Positions 7,049 to 14,403 of a stretch of DNA of 17,886 bases are shown here, one piece after another. The notes under the pieces were generated by a model, which saw only the letters and a program-made list of their open reading frames with translations, ran no database searches and was not told the origin of the DNA. Numbering within the stretch: position 1 is the first letter of the stretch; every line of letters starts with the position of its first letter. Origin of the DNA: Chloroflexia bacterium (GTDB lineage: Bacteria; Chloroflexota; Chloroflexia; Thermomicrobiales; CFX8); assembly GCA_013696045.1 (NCBI GenBank), contig JACCZH010000254.1, positions 1 through 17,886 on the forward strand, written 5' to 3'. A program made the position numbers and the translations under genes.

Positions 7049-8172
7049 TCGCGCCGCGTTAGCGCCGCCATGACTCCGTTAATGGTGCGGCTGACGCGCT
7101 CGACGAATTTCGGGCGGCTTCTGCTGGCGTGGGTGTTTGAGACAAACGCAATGGCGATGTCCTCCACCGGATCAACCCACAACGCACAACCGCTTGCGCC
7201 GCCATGGCCAAAGCTCGCCGGAGAGAGCAGATCGCCTCCGAGCCCACTGTTGCCCTTTATCATGAACCCTGCACCCCACGGCCGTGCGGAGCCGCCGCCC
7301 AGAAATCCGGAGTCGACGCTCACAGCACCACTGGTCTGGTCGGTCGTCATCACTCGCAGGCCAGCTTCCGAGAGAATGCGCGTTTTGCCTCCCGGCGCAA
7401 AGAGCAGGCCAAACCTCAACAGATCGCTGGCGGTTGAAACGGTTCCAAACGCCGGGTGCGCCAGATTCAGCGCGTAAGGCGAGTTGTACATTGCGCCGTC
7501 CGTCCCCTCAGCCAACGGACCGTCGACCCTGGCCAGTCGCTCGTACTCACTCTCGGGAGGCGGCATGAAGGTGTCAGCTAGCCCACCCGGCTCCAGCACC
7601 AGACTTCGCACCAGCTCGGGGAACGGTATTCCCGTGACGGTCGACACAGCCCGCCCGGCCAGCGCGTAGTTGTAATCGGCATAACTGAGTTTCGCGCCCG
7701 GCGCGAACATCAGCGGGTGGACGTAGGCTTCGTTTACAAGCTCGTCCATGGATGTCTGCCGGATAAGAAGTGACTCCATGTCCGGCGACTCGTAGACCAG
7801 CCCCGAGGTGTGGGTTAACAGGTGGCGCAGCGTAATCTGCTCGCGTCCATCGTGGTTAAAGGCCGGCAGAACCGACGTTACCGTGGTGGATAAGCTCAGC
7901 TCTCCGCGCTCGACCAGCACCATCACCAGCGCAGCCGTATACAGTTTTGAGATCGACGCCAGCGGCCAAAGCGTGTCCGGGCTCGCGGCAACTCCGGTCC
8001 GGGCCTCGCCAGCCTGCCACTCAACGATCTGCTCGCCGCCTTGAGCGACGGCCAGCGCTGCGCCCTGAATCTCTCCGCCTGCTATGAACCCTTGAACTCG
8101 GTCGAAAATCTCCGCGAAGTGCCTGGTCTGGTTGAGTGAATTCCCCGTCAATTTCTCACCTTTTGCTTCCAC
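7045..8172 (-). CDS. Serine hydrolase, beta-lactamase/family VIII esterase fold
   Basis: This 375-aa protein belongs to the class C beta-lactamase-like / esterase family. The nucleophile motif S-x-x-K is SISK at 73-76 (PLASISKLYTA). LLTHTSGL (118-125) is the usual family block. The second motif, normally Y-x-N, is Tyr164-Ala-Asp166 (KLSYADYNYALAG), so Asn is replaced by Asp. The third box is GHGG at 322-325, in place of KTG. No signal peptide is visible, so it is probably cytoplasmic and more likely an esterase, peptidase or amidase than a resistance enzyme. The start is uncertain: GTG at 8170-8172, or TTG at 8149-8151 with AGGTGA just upstream. Its TAG stop overlaps the TAA stop of the converging threonine synthase gene (CTAA at 7045-7048). 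Confidence 0.88.
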   Translation of the reverse strand: MEAKGEKLTGNSLNQTRHFAEIFDRVQGFIAGGEIQGAALAVAQGGEQIVEWQAGEARTGVAASPDTLWPLASISKLYTAALVMVLVERGELSLSTTVTSVLPAFNHDGREQITLRHLLTHTSGLVYESPDMESLLIRQTSMDELVNEAYVHPLMFAPGAKLSYADYNYALAGRAVSTVTGIPFPELVRSLVLEPGGLADTFMPPPESEYERLARVDGPLAEGTDGAMYNSPYALNLAHPAFGTVSTASDLLRFGLLFAPGGKTRILSEAGLRVMTTDQTSGAVSVDSGFLGGGSARPWGAGFMIKGNSGLGGDLLSPASFGHGGASGCALWVDPVEDIAIAFVSNTHASRSRPKFVERVSRTINGVMAALTRRD

Positions 8173-8347
8173 TTAAAGTACGGTGCTCCCCCAAGTCTCC
8201 TTCGGCGCACTGGCGATCGACTATGACGCCACCCAGAACACAAACTGAATACTCTCGGGTCGATCAGGAACAAATTGTGATCCCCGGACTCATCGAGGAA
8301 CATTTCCTTCTCACTCATGAGCGGCACTATAGCCGCTAAGGGACTCA

Positions 8348-8371
8348 TGTGTACACTACGGTGGTTACACA
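8348..8371. promoter_or_regulatory. Inverted repeat, possible operator upstream of the TPP enzyme
   Basis: TGTGTA (8348-8353) and TACACA (8366-8371) are perfect 6-bp arms around a 12-bp centre, 29 bp before the ATG of the TPP enzyme gene. The size and position suit a dimeric repressor. A second small palindrome, AGCGGC/GCCGCT (8320-8337), lies just upstream without a T-run. No confident -35/-10 pair could be assigned. Confidence 0.35.
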
Positions 8372-8399
8372 AGGGATATGAGGGAAGGTCAAAGGCAAC

Positions 8400-10019
8400 A
8401 TGTCTGAAATGAGGACCGGCGGGGCGGCCGCGATTGAGGCGTTGGAGGCAGCCGGGGTTGAGGTGGTGTTCGGCATTCCCGGAGTCCATACGCTGGCGCT
8501 GTATGACGCCCTGCAAGGCAGCTCAATCCGCCATATTTTGGCCCGCCACGAGCAGGGAGCCGGTTTTATGGCAGACGGTTATGCCCGCGCGACCGGCAAA
8601 CCGGGCGTGGCGATCATCATTACCGGGCCTGGTATCACCAACGTGGCGACACCGGTTGGAGAAGCGTACTCCGACTCCTCTCCAGTGGTGATCATTTCGT
8701 CACAGATCGAGCGTCCCTACCGCAACAACATGCGCGGCAACCTGCACGATATCCGCGATCAATCCGGCTTGATGAGCATTCTCACCAAGAAGTCGGTCTC
8801 AGTGGACGCCTTCGACAAAATCGCGGTCGAGGTCTACAACGCCGTTCAGGATTCTGCCAGCGGGCGCCCACGGCCTGTCCACGTTGAATTACCGATCGAC
8901 CTGATGCTTGAAAAAGGCCGGGTGTGTCTACCGGCGCACAGCTCGGGTTACCGGCCCTTTCCAAGCCGGGAACACGTTGACGAAGCGACAGCAATGCTGG
9001 CCGGCGCCAGAAAGCCGGTAATCTACGTTGGCGGCGGAGCAGTGGATGCCTCGGCCGCCATCACTGAGATCGCCGAAATTCTGGGCGCGCCGGTAATCTC
9101 GTCCGTCATGGGCAAAGGCGTCGTCTCGGACGATCACCCTTATGGCCTGGGCCATGCCTGGAATCCATGGGCTGACGAGAACCCGGCAGATGAACTCTTG
9201 AAAGACGCCGACGTCATGCTGGTGATCGGCTCGAAGCTGGGCGCGCAGGAGACCAATTATTGGAAGATGCCGGCGCCTGACAAGCTGATCCGGGTAGACA
9301 TTGACCCCGCCGAAGCGATGGTCAACTATGGCCCTCCGGCGCTGGCGATTATCGCCGACGCGCGCGCCACGTCCGACGCACTGCTTGAGTCGCTGCGCTC
9401 TCAGCGAGGCTCAATATCCGCGAAAATGTCGCCCGAGGACGTGCAGGGCTACCGCGCGCGCATCCAGAAGCAGGACGAAGGCGACACGCCGTTCGCCGGA
9501 CACATTGACGCGCTGCGAAAGGCTATCCCACGCGACGGTATCATCGTGCAGGACATGACGATGATGAGCTACCGAATGAACGACAGCTATCCAGCCTACC
9601 TGCCGCGCACCTACCTGTTCCCTTCAACCTACGGCACGCTCGGTTTCTCGCTGCCGGCGGCCATCGGGGCCAAGATCGGGCGACCGGAGACGCCCGTCGT
9701 TGCGATAGCCGGAGACGGTGGATTTCAGTTCACGATGCAGGAACTCGCAACCGCGGTGCAGCACAACGTCAGCCTGCCAATCGTCATCTTCAACGACTCA
9801 ACCTACACCGCGGTGAAGGACGCCATGCACTGGCATTACGGAGAAGAGCGCTCGATGGCGGTTGATTTGGTCAACCCTGACTACGTGAAGCTGGCCGCCG
9901 CGTATGGCATTCCAGGTGTGCGGGTCGACAAGCCGGAAGACCTGCAACAGGCCGTCACCGACGCGTTCGCCCACAACGGCCCAACGATCATCGACGTGCC
10001 GATCCCGAAAGTCGTCTGA
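8400..10019 (+). CDS. Thiamine-pyrophosphate enzyme, acetolactate synthase large-subunit family
   Basis: This 539-aa protein has the three-domain layout of the IlvB/pyruvate oxidase family. The N-terminal PYR domain carries the catalytic Glu51 in ARHEQGAGFMADGYAR. A central FAD/ADP-fold-like domain spans about 190-330 (RKPVIYVGGGAV). The C-terminal PP domain has the ThDP/Mg motif GDG (438-440) ending at Asn465 (FNDSTY). Members condense or decarboxylate 2-oxo acids. The gene stands alone: there is no small regulatory subunit (ilvN) or ilvC beside it, so a biosynthetic acetolactate synthase is less likely than a catabolic decarboxylase or lyase. The N-terminus resembles what I recall of 5-guanidino-2-oxopentanoate decarboxylase-type proteins, but the substrate is not proven. 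AAAGG lies 4 nt and AGGGAAGG 12 nt before the ATG. Confidence 0.9.
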   Translation: MSEMRTGGAAAIEALEAAGVEVVFGIPGVHTLALYDALQGSSIRHILARHEQGAGFMADGYARATGKPGVAIIITGPGITNVATPVGEAYSDSSPVVIISSQIERPYRNNMRGNLHDIRDQSGLMSILTKKSVSVDAFDKIAVEVYNAVQDSASGRPRPVHVELPIDLMLEKGRVCLPAHSSGYRPFPSREHVDEATAMLAGARKPVIYVGGGAVDASAAITEIAEILGAPVISSVMGKGVVSDDHPYGLGHAWNPWADENPADELLKDADVMLVIGSKLGAQETNYWKMPAPDKLIRVDIDPAEAMVNYGPPALAIIADARATSDALLESLRSQRGSISAKMSPEDVQGYRARIQKQDEGDTPFAGHIDALRKAIPRDGIIVQDMTMMSYRMNDSYPAYLPRTYLFPSTYGTLGFSLPAAIGAKIGRPETPVVAIAGDGGFQFTMQELATAVQHNVSLPIVIFNDSTYTAVKDAMHWHYGEERSMAVDLVNPDYVKLAAAYGIPGVRVDKPEDLQQAVTDAFAHNGPTIIDVPIPKVV

Positions 10020-10419
10020 CGCCAGCACAGCTGCCCGGAGATGCCGTTGGCCGGCGGCGCCAGTGAGAGTAGGATTCGAGGTGCGACATAACCTACATGG
10101 TAGCTTGGGAGTCTCAGCATGGATCGTTCCGGAGCCAGCCACATGAACCATTCGGCGGCAGTTCGAGAACTCCAGTGCGAGCTTGGCTCGCGCGTAGGCC
10201 ATCCAGTCGTGCGCTCCACACTGATCGGGCGTGGACACGACGCGCTGCCTCACTATGAACACGCATTCTTGTGCTTGAAGACGAGCGGACCATCGAGCAT
10301 CACGCCCACTGCGCCGGCATCTGGGACGCTCAGATTTTCACCACCATCGAAGCCGAAGCGCCACGGTTGTAGTCCGGGACGCCCCGGCTCCGGGGACAAA
10401 TCTGGGCGCCGGGACCGTC
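10020..10419. other. 400-bp gap without a supported gene
   Basis: The gap lies between the 3' ends of the TPP enzyme (plus) and the HD-GYP gene (minus), so no promoter is required here. It holds GC-rich hairpins near both ends (GCCG/CGGC at about 10043-10058; CCCCG/CGGGG at 10382-10395). A protein-like stretch at 10259-10369 (plus) lacks a good start. A longer plus-strand frame from 10119 runs over the HD-GYP gene and looks like a shadow. Confidence 0.5.
10382..10395 (-). terminator. Candidate hairpin terminator after the HD-GYP gene
   Basis: CCCCG (10382-10386) and CGGGG (10391-10395) pair around GCTC, 25 bp past the stop of the minus-strand HD-GYP gene. There is no clear U-tract, so this is only a possible terminator. 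Confidence 0.3.
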
Positions 10420-12171
10420 CTACGCCACTTTCGAGCGCACACTCCCGTGCATCACGAAGGCCTCGACAATTTCAGGATCGTACTTGGTTCCGCGCGCTTT
10501 CCAGAGCTCGGTTAGCGCCATCTGCGGGGACAGCGCCGAGCGGTAGGCGCGGGTGCTGGTCATCGCGTCGAAGGCATCGGCCACTGCCAGAATGCGCGCG
10601 AGCAGCGGGATCTCCGTGCCGCTGAGCTTGTCCGGATAGCCGGCGCCGTCCCAGCGCTCGTTCTGGTGCAACACCACTTCACGAACGTCGGTGAAGAATG
10701 ACAGGGGCTCAACGATATCGGCCGATATACGCGGATAGGTCCGCACCTGATCCCACTCGCCAGCGGTCAGCGTGCCCGGCTTGCTAAGGATGTTCTCGCT
10801 AACACCGATCCTGCCGATGTCGTGCAACTCGGCTGCATAGAGTAGCTTGCGTTGCTGATCGTCATTAAGATTCAAAACCTCCGCGATGGTTAGCGCGTGC
10901 CTGGCGACTCTCCGGGAGTGGCCGCGAGTAAACGCATCACGATCATCGACACGAGCGGCCAGCGAGGCAATGGCATCAAAATAGCCACGCTCTATCTCGG
11001 ACGAGAACTGGGCAATCGCCAGATCCGGAGTGACCAGCCGAGCCAGTTCGGAGCTAAACGATAACGCGCCGGCCAGCGCCGCTGGGCCCAGCGCACCAGT
11101 CCAGGCAATCTGGATTGCTCCAATGCGGTGCGACAGATGCTCCAATGGGACGATCAAAGCCGCCTGAATACCCATACGGCGACATGTGGCGGTAAACGTG
11201 TCATCAACGTCCCCTAGCATCCAGAGCGCTGAACCCTTCGTGATGGCGCTATCGGTGATACCGGTCAGCCGGCGGCCAAGGCCGGACAAGCTGGGATCAT
11301 TGATGATTTCTGCCAGAGCCACAAACACGTGTTCCTCGGGGACCTGTTCCACGATCGCGATGTACGACGGCCTCAACTGGCGATCGATGGCGTTGGCGGC
11401 GGTCTGGGCGATACCGGCTGGATCGCTCTGACTCGCGATCTCGAGGCGCGCCGCGTCGATGGGGTTGACCGTTGACATGGAATCAGCCGGCCAGGTGTCC
11501 CCAACCGTTGATTTGAGCAACCGGGATCCAACGTGACGTCCGTGCCAACCGGCCGCAAACGTTACAACCACCAGGGTTACGCCCATCACGGCCGTGCCGG
11601 AAACCGGGGTGGGAGTGTCGGCGAAGCGCGATGCGCTCAAAGCGGCGATTCCGGCGGCGGTGACAACGCCGCCGCGTATGCCCAGGTTCACCATCCACGG
11701 CTTCGGGGCGGTCGCCGCGAGGGTCCAGACCAATGCCGGCAAAAGCAGCACCACCGGGCTCACCAATGTTGCGCCCACGAGACCGGTGGCGCTCATCGCA
11801 ACCAGAAATCCCAGGATGGCAACCGCCATTCCGCCGCGCTGTGTCACAGCGCCATGGTTGACGCGCTGGGATATCAACAGGTTCAGGAGACCGGCTACAA
11901 CGAGTAATGCCGCCGCGCCCATTCCCGCCTGGCTCCCCGACGACACCATGAGCACCCATGCGGCCAGCGCGACGATAACACCCCATTGCCACAGGGCATT
12001 GAGCGCCAACGGTTGCAGGCTCAAGCGTTCCATAGACAGCATTGGCGGCGAGTTAGTGGCCGCCATGATGTTTGGATCGATTGTCACTTCCGCCTCGTTG
12101 CGCCGTCCGGCAATATCCGCCGGAGGAGAATGGAAGTGGACCTGGTCGGACTCGCCTCTGGTCGCTGTCAT
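10420..12171 (-). CDS. Membrane-anchored GAF-like/HD-GYP protein with altered metal-site residues
   Basis: In this 583-aa protein, residues about 58-220 hold five or six hydrophobic segments (for example GVIVALAAWVLMV and VVLLLPALVWTLAAT), so it is in the inner membrane. A GAF-like sensory region follows (about 235-375). An HD-GYP domain fills about 395-565: GHSRRVARHAL, AAELHDIGRIGV, ERWDGAGYPDKL, LAVADAFDAMTS. HD-GYP domains normally hydrolyse cyclic di-GMP. Here HDIGK is HDIGR, the HP of HPxxG is YP (Tyr479), and the paired His of HHExxDGxGYP are Gln503-Asn504. H450 and D451 remain. Catalysis may be lost, leaving a sensor or binding role. I chose the ATG at 12169-12171 for its AGGGA 4 nt upstream; the frame stays open 16 codons further to a TTG. 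Confidence 0.88.
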   Translation of the reverse strand: MTATRGESDQVHFHSPPADIAGRRNEAEVTIDPNIMAATNSPPMLSMERLSLQPLALNALWQWGVIVALAAWVLMVSSGSQAGMGAAALLVVAGLLNLLISQRVNHGAVTQRGGMAVAILGFLVAMSATGLVGATLVSPVVLLLPALVWTLAATAPKPWMVNLGIRGGVVTAAGIAALSASRFADTPTPVSGTAVMGVTLVVVTFAAGWHGRHVGSRLLKSTVGDTWPADSMSTVNPIDAARLEIASQSDPAGIAQTAANAIDRQLRPSYIAIVEQVPEEHVFVALAEIINDPSLSGLGRRLTGITDSAITKGSALWMLGDVDDTFTATCRRMGIQAALIVPLEHLSHRIGAIQIAWTGALGPAALAGALSFSSELARLVTPDLAIAQFSSEIERGYFDAIASLAARVDDRDAFTRGHSRRVARHALTIAEVLNLNDDQQRKLLYAAELHDIGRIGVSENILSKPGTLTAGEWDQVRTYPRISADIVEPLSFFTDVREVVLHQNERWDGAGYPDKLSGTEIPLLARILAVADAFDAMTSTRAYRSALSPQMALTELWKARGTKYDPEIVEAFVMHGSVRSKVA

Positions 12172-12292
12172 AGGTTCCCTACCGCATTCTGGCTGAAAGC
12201 CTCGCCGGAGATGGATCAATAGCCCAACTCCACAAGAACCAGCCTACCGGGTCAGGGCTAGACGGCATAGCGCGATAGGTACCAGGTGTGAG

Positions 12293-12308
12293 CAGTACCG
12301 ATGTACTG
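12293..12308 (-). terminator. Small perfect hairpin after the CDF gene
   Basis: CAGTAC (12293-12298) and GTACTG (12303-12308) form a 6-bp stem with a 4-nt loop, just past the stop of the minus-strand CDF gene. No T-run follows, so a terminator role is weak. It lies in the 142-bp gap between the CDF gene and the HD-GYP gene. Confidence 0.25.
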
Positions 12309-12313
12309 GACGC

Positions 12314-13855
12314 TTAGCTCACGGCAACTGACGCACCGGCCACATGTTCCTCCCAATAGTGGTTGGTTTTGGCGATTACCGTGATGACGTTTTTGATCTC
12401 ACGTTCCAGCCGGAAGTCTGGGCCGGCCGGGAACCAGAGGGTTGAGCTATCGCGCCGCACCGTAATGTTTTCCACGACAATTGCGCGCAGCAGCCACAAC
12501 GCCATCTCCTGGCTGTCGCACTGCATTCCGATCCAGCCGGGTGTGGCACTGCGCACAACGGGCAAACCTGACACGAGCCTGATGCCGCGTTCCAGTTCAT
12601 CCAGAACCCACTTGTACTTCTCGGGGTTCGCGACAATGGCTGCTTCGTGGACCGGCTCAAGCAGGCTGCCGCGGTGCGGCGCGCCGCCTGCCAGTGCCAG
12701 CTCGCAGTAGCCGGTCCACATCTCATCCCAGGCTACTCCGCCGTCTTTGTCATACTGGAGCGCTGCCGCTCCCATAGGCGCGGCGCTGACCGGAACGCTC
12801 GAACCCTGATAGCGCGGCGGCAGGAAATTCAAGGAAGACATGCCATTCGACACAATAGGGGCAGTAGCAGCGGGAGAGACTACCTCAATGGTGACCAGAG
12901 CAAGGTGTCGTACATAGGTGAGCAGATCCTGACGCACCTTCCCGGCAAGCTGGTAGCTCTGGTCCAGCGTCCGATCGGGATTGATGACGATTCCGACTTC
13001 GGCATGCAATTGGTGGCCCACCCAGCGCGCGCGGATGCTTGCCACGTTCTCGACGCCCGGCACGTCCCCGGCATACTGCTCAATACGATCCACAACCATT
13101 GGATCGACCGCGTCCATCAGCCGATACCAGATACGCTTCGTCGCGTCCCGGGCGATGAAGACGATCGCGACACCGATGAGCAGGCCGACGATTGGGTCAA
13201 CAATGGGATATCCAAACAGCGAGCCTGCGACCGCAACCAGAACCACCAGCGATGTCAGACCGTCAATGCGAGCATGCAGGCCATCCACCACCAGCGACTC
13301 CGAGCCGATGCGCTTCCCGGCACGAATCTGAAACAGCGCCACCGCCTCGTTGCCAATGAAACCGAAAACGGCGGCAGCCGCCACCCAGGGAATCTGCTCG
13401 ATCGGCCGGGGATCGAGTAACTTCTGAAACGACTCCCAAAGGATGAATCCGGCACTAAAGACAATGGAGAGGACAATGATGACACCCGCCACATCTTCCG
13501 CCCGGCCATAGCCGTAGGTGTAGCGTCGCGTTGCCAGGCGGCGGGAGAGATAAAACGCGAACAGGAGCGGAACAGAATTCAGAAAGTCACCGAAGTTATG
13601 GACGGTGTCCGCCAGGAGGGCCACACTGCCGCTCATAACAACGATGACTACCTGGATGGCGGTGGTCAATCCTAGTGCCGCGAGCGCAATCCACACCGTA
13701 CGAATGCCATCTCGCGTCGCAAACGCCGGGTCTGAGCCTGGCTCAGGTTGAGCGTGCTCGTGCCCACCAATGTGGAAGAAGGCTCCTAACCAGCCAAGAG
13801 GGCCACCCCGATGCTTGTGGCCACCTTTCCCGGTTCGTTCCGTCTGCTGCTGCAT
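12314..13855 (-). CDS. Cation diffusion facilitator transporter with extra C-terminal domain
   Basis: This 513-aa protein is far longer than usual CDF exporters (about 300). The N-terminus is His-rich (HKH at 13-15, GGHEH at 30-34), typical of metal-buffering tails. Hydrophobic segments follow between about 53 and 235. Metal-site residues are present: DTVHNFGD (83-90) in TM2 and DGLHARID (191-198) in TM5, the paired HxxxD sites of the family. The cytoplasmic ferredoxin-like domain spans about 245-328. After a loose linker comes an unexpected domain at about 368-505 (WDEMWTGYCELALAGG, HRGSLLEPV, CDSQEMALWLLRAIVVENI, WFPAGPDFRLEREIKNV), which I do not recognise. The substrate is probably Zn, Fe, Mn or Co, exported by proton exchange. 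The ATG at 13853-13855 has GAGGGG upstream. It diverges from a Fur-family gene, which may regulate it. Confidence 0.92.
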   Translation of the reverse strand: MQQQTERTGKGGHKHRGGPLGWLGAFFHIGGHEHAQPEPGSDPAFATRDGIRTVWIALAALGLTTAIQVVIVVMSGSVALLADTVHNFGDFLNSVPLLFAFYLSRRLATRRYTYGYGRAEDVAGVIIVLSIVFSAGFILWESFQKLLDPRPIEQIPWVAAAAVFGFIGNEAVALFQIRAGKRIGSESLVVDGLHARIDGLTSLVVLVAVAGSLFGYPIVDPIVGLLIGVAIVFIARDATKRIWYRLMDAVDPMVVDRIEQYAGDVPGVENVASIRARWVGHQLHAEVGIVINPDRTLDQSYQLAGKVRQDLLTYVRHLALVTIEVVSPAATAPIVSNGMSSLNFLPPRYQGSSVPVSAAPMGAAALQYDKDGGVAWDEMWTGYCELALAGGAPHRGSLLEPVHEAAIVANPEKYKWVLDELERGIRLVSGLPVVRSATPGWIGMQCDSQEMALWLLRAIVVENITVRRDSSTLWFPAGPDFRLEREIKNVITVIAKTNHYWEEHVAGASVAVS

Positions 13856-13879
13856 CGTTCCCCTCTCCCAACCGTCATT

Positions 13880-13899
13880 TACTATGATTGAGTCTATGA
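13880..13899. promoter_or_regulatory. Divergent promoter region with CTATGA direct repeats (candidate Fur-family box)
   Basis: The 97-bp gap between the CDF gene and the Fur-family gene contains TACTAT (13880-13885), a fair -10 for the plus strand. It overlaps two copies of CTATGA at 13882-13887 and 13894-13899 (12-bp period). It is the most AT-rich patch of the gap and could be a metalloregulator site controlling both genes. No matching -35 was found. Confidence 0.35.
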
Positions 13900-13952
13900 A
13901 CTCGTCCCTGGCGCGATGGCCTATCGCAAATATCGGCAGGAAGCACGCTGCT

Positions 13953-14402
13953 ATGACGCATGATGCGCTGCATTGGGAACAACGGTTGTGGTCCTCCGGA
14001 CACCGGGTAACCCGGCAACGGGCACACATCCTCGAAGCAGTGTGCGCGGGAAATGGGCATACGCCGCTTGGCGAGATCTATCTGCGGGTTCAGCGGGCCG
14101 ACCGTTCAATTGACCGGTCGACGGTGTACCGCGCGTTGCGCCTGTTCGTCGATCTGGGACTCGTCGTGGCGGCTGACACCGGCAGCGACGAAACGTACTA
14201 CGAGGTGGCGAAGCTGGAAGCGCACCACCACCTGGTCTGCCGGCGATGTGGCCAGGAACAGGAAATTGATGACGCCGCGCTACAAGCCATGTTCAATGAG
14301 GTGTTCCAGCGCCACGGATTTCACGTCGCGACCGATCACCTGGTGCTCTTTGGATTCTGCGAGAATTGCCGTGCGGAAGAACGCTTAAATAGAGAGAATT
14401 AG
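13953..14402 (+). CDS. Fur-family metal-responsive transcriptional regulator
   Basis: This 149-aa cytoplasmic DNA-binding protein fits the Fur/Zur/PerR family length. A winged-helix domain covers about 1-83, with RVTRQRAHILEAV (18-30) and the recognition region DRSTVYRALRLFVDLGLV (54-71). The metal-binding/dimer domain has the HHHLVCRRCG block (91-100) and a second CxxC (Cys136, Cys139), so a structural Zn(Cys)4 site is complete. Which metal is sensed cannot be read from this. I chose the ATG at 13953 because AGGAAG lies 9 nt upstream; an in-frame ATG further up would add a short tail. It diverges from the CDF exporter and is followed 1 bp later by an aminotransferase gene, so it probably regulates its neighbours and itself. 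Confidence 0.93.
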   Translation: MTHDALHWEQRLWSSGHRVTRQRAHILEAVCAGNGHTPLGEIYLRVQRADRSIDRSTVYRALRLFVDLGLVVAADTGSDETYYEVAKLEAHHHLVCRRCGQEQEIDDAALQAMFNEVFQRHGFHVATDHLVLFGFCENCRAEERLNREN

Positions 14403-14403
14403 C

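Noticed and set aside
8148..8516. 122-aa minus-strand open frame
   Set aside because: It overlaps the ends of two well-supported genes and the promoter gap between them, and has no recognisable domain.
10119..10625. 168-aa plus-strand open frame
   Set aside because: Its second half lies antisense to the HD-GYP gene and is Arg/Pro/Ser-rich; there is no ribosome site or recognisable domain.
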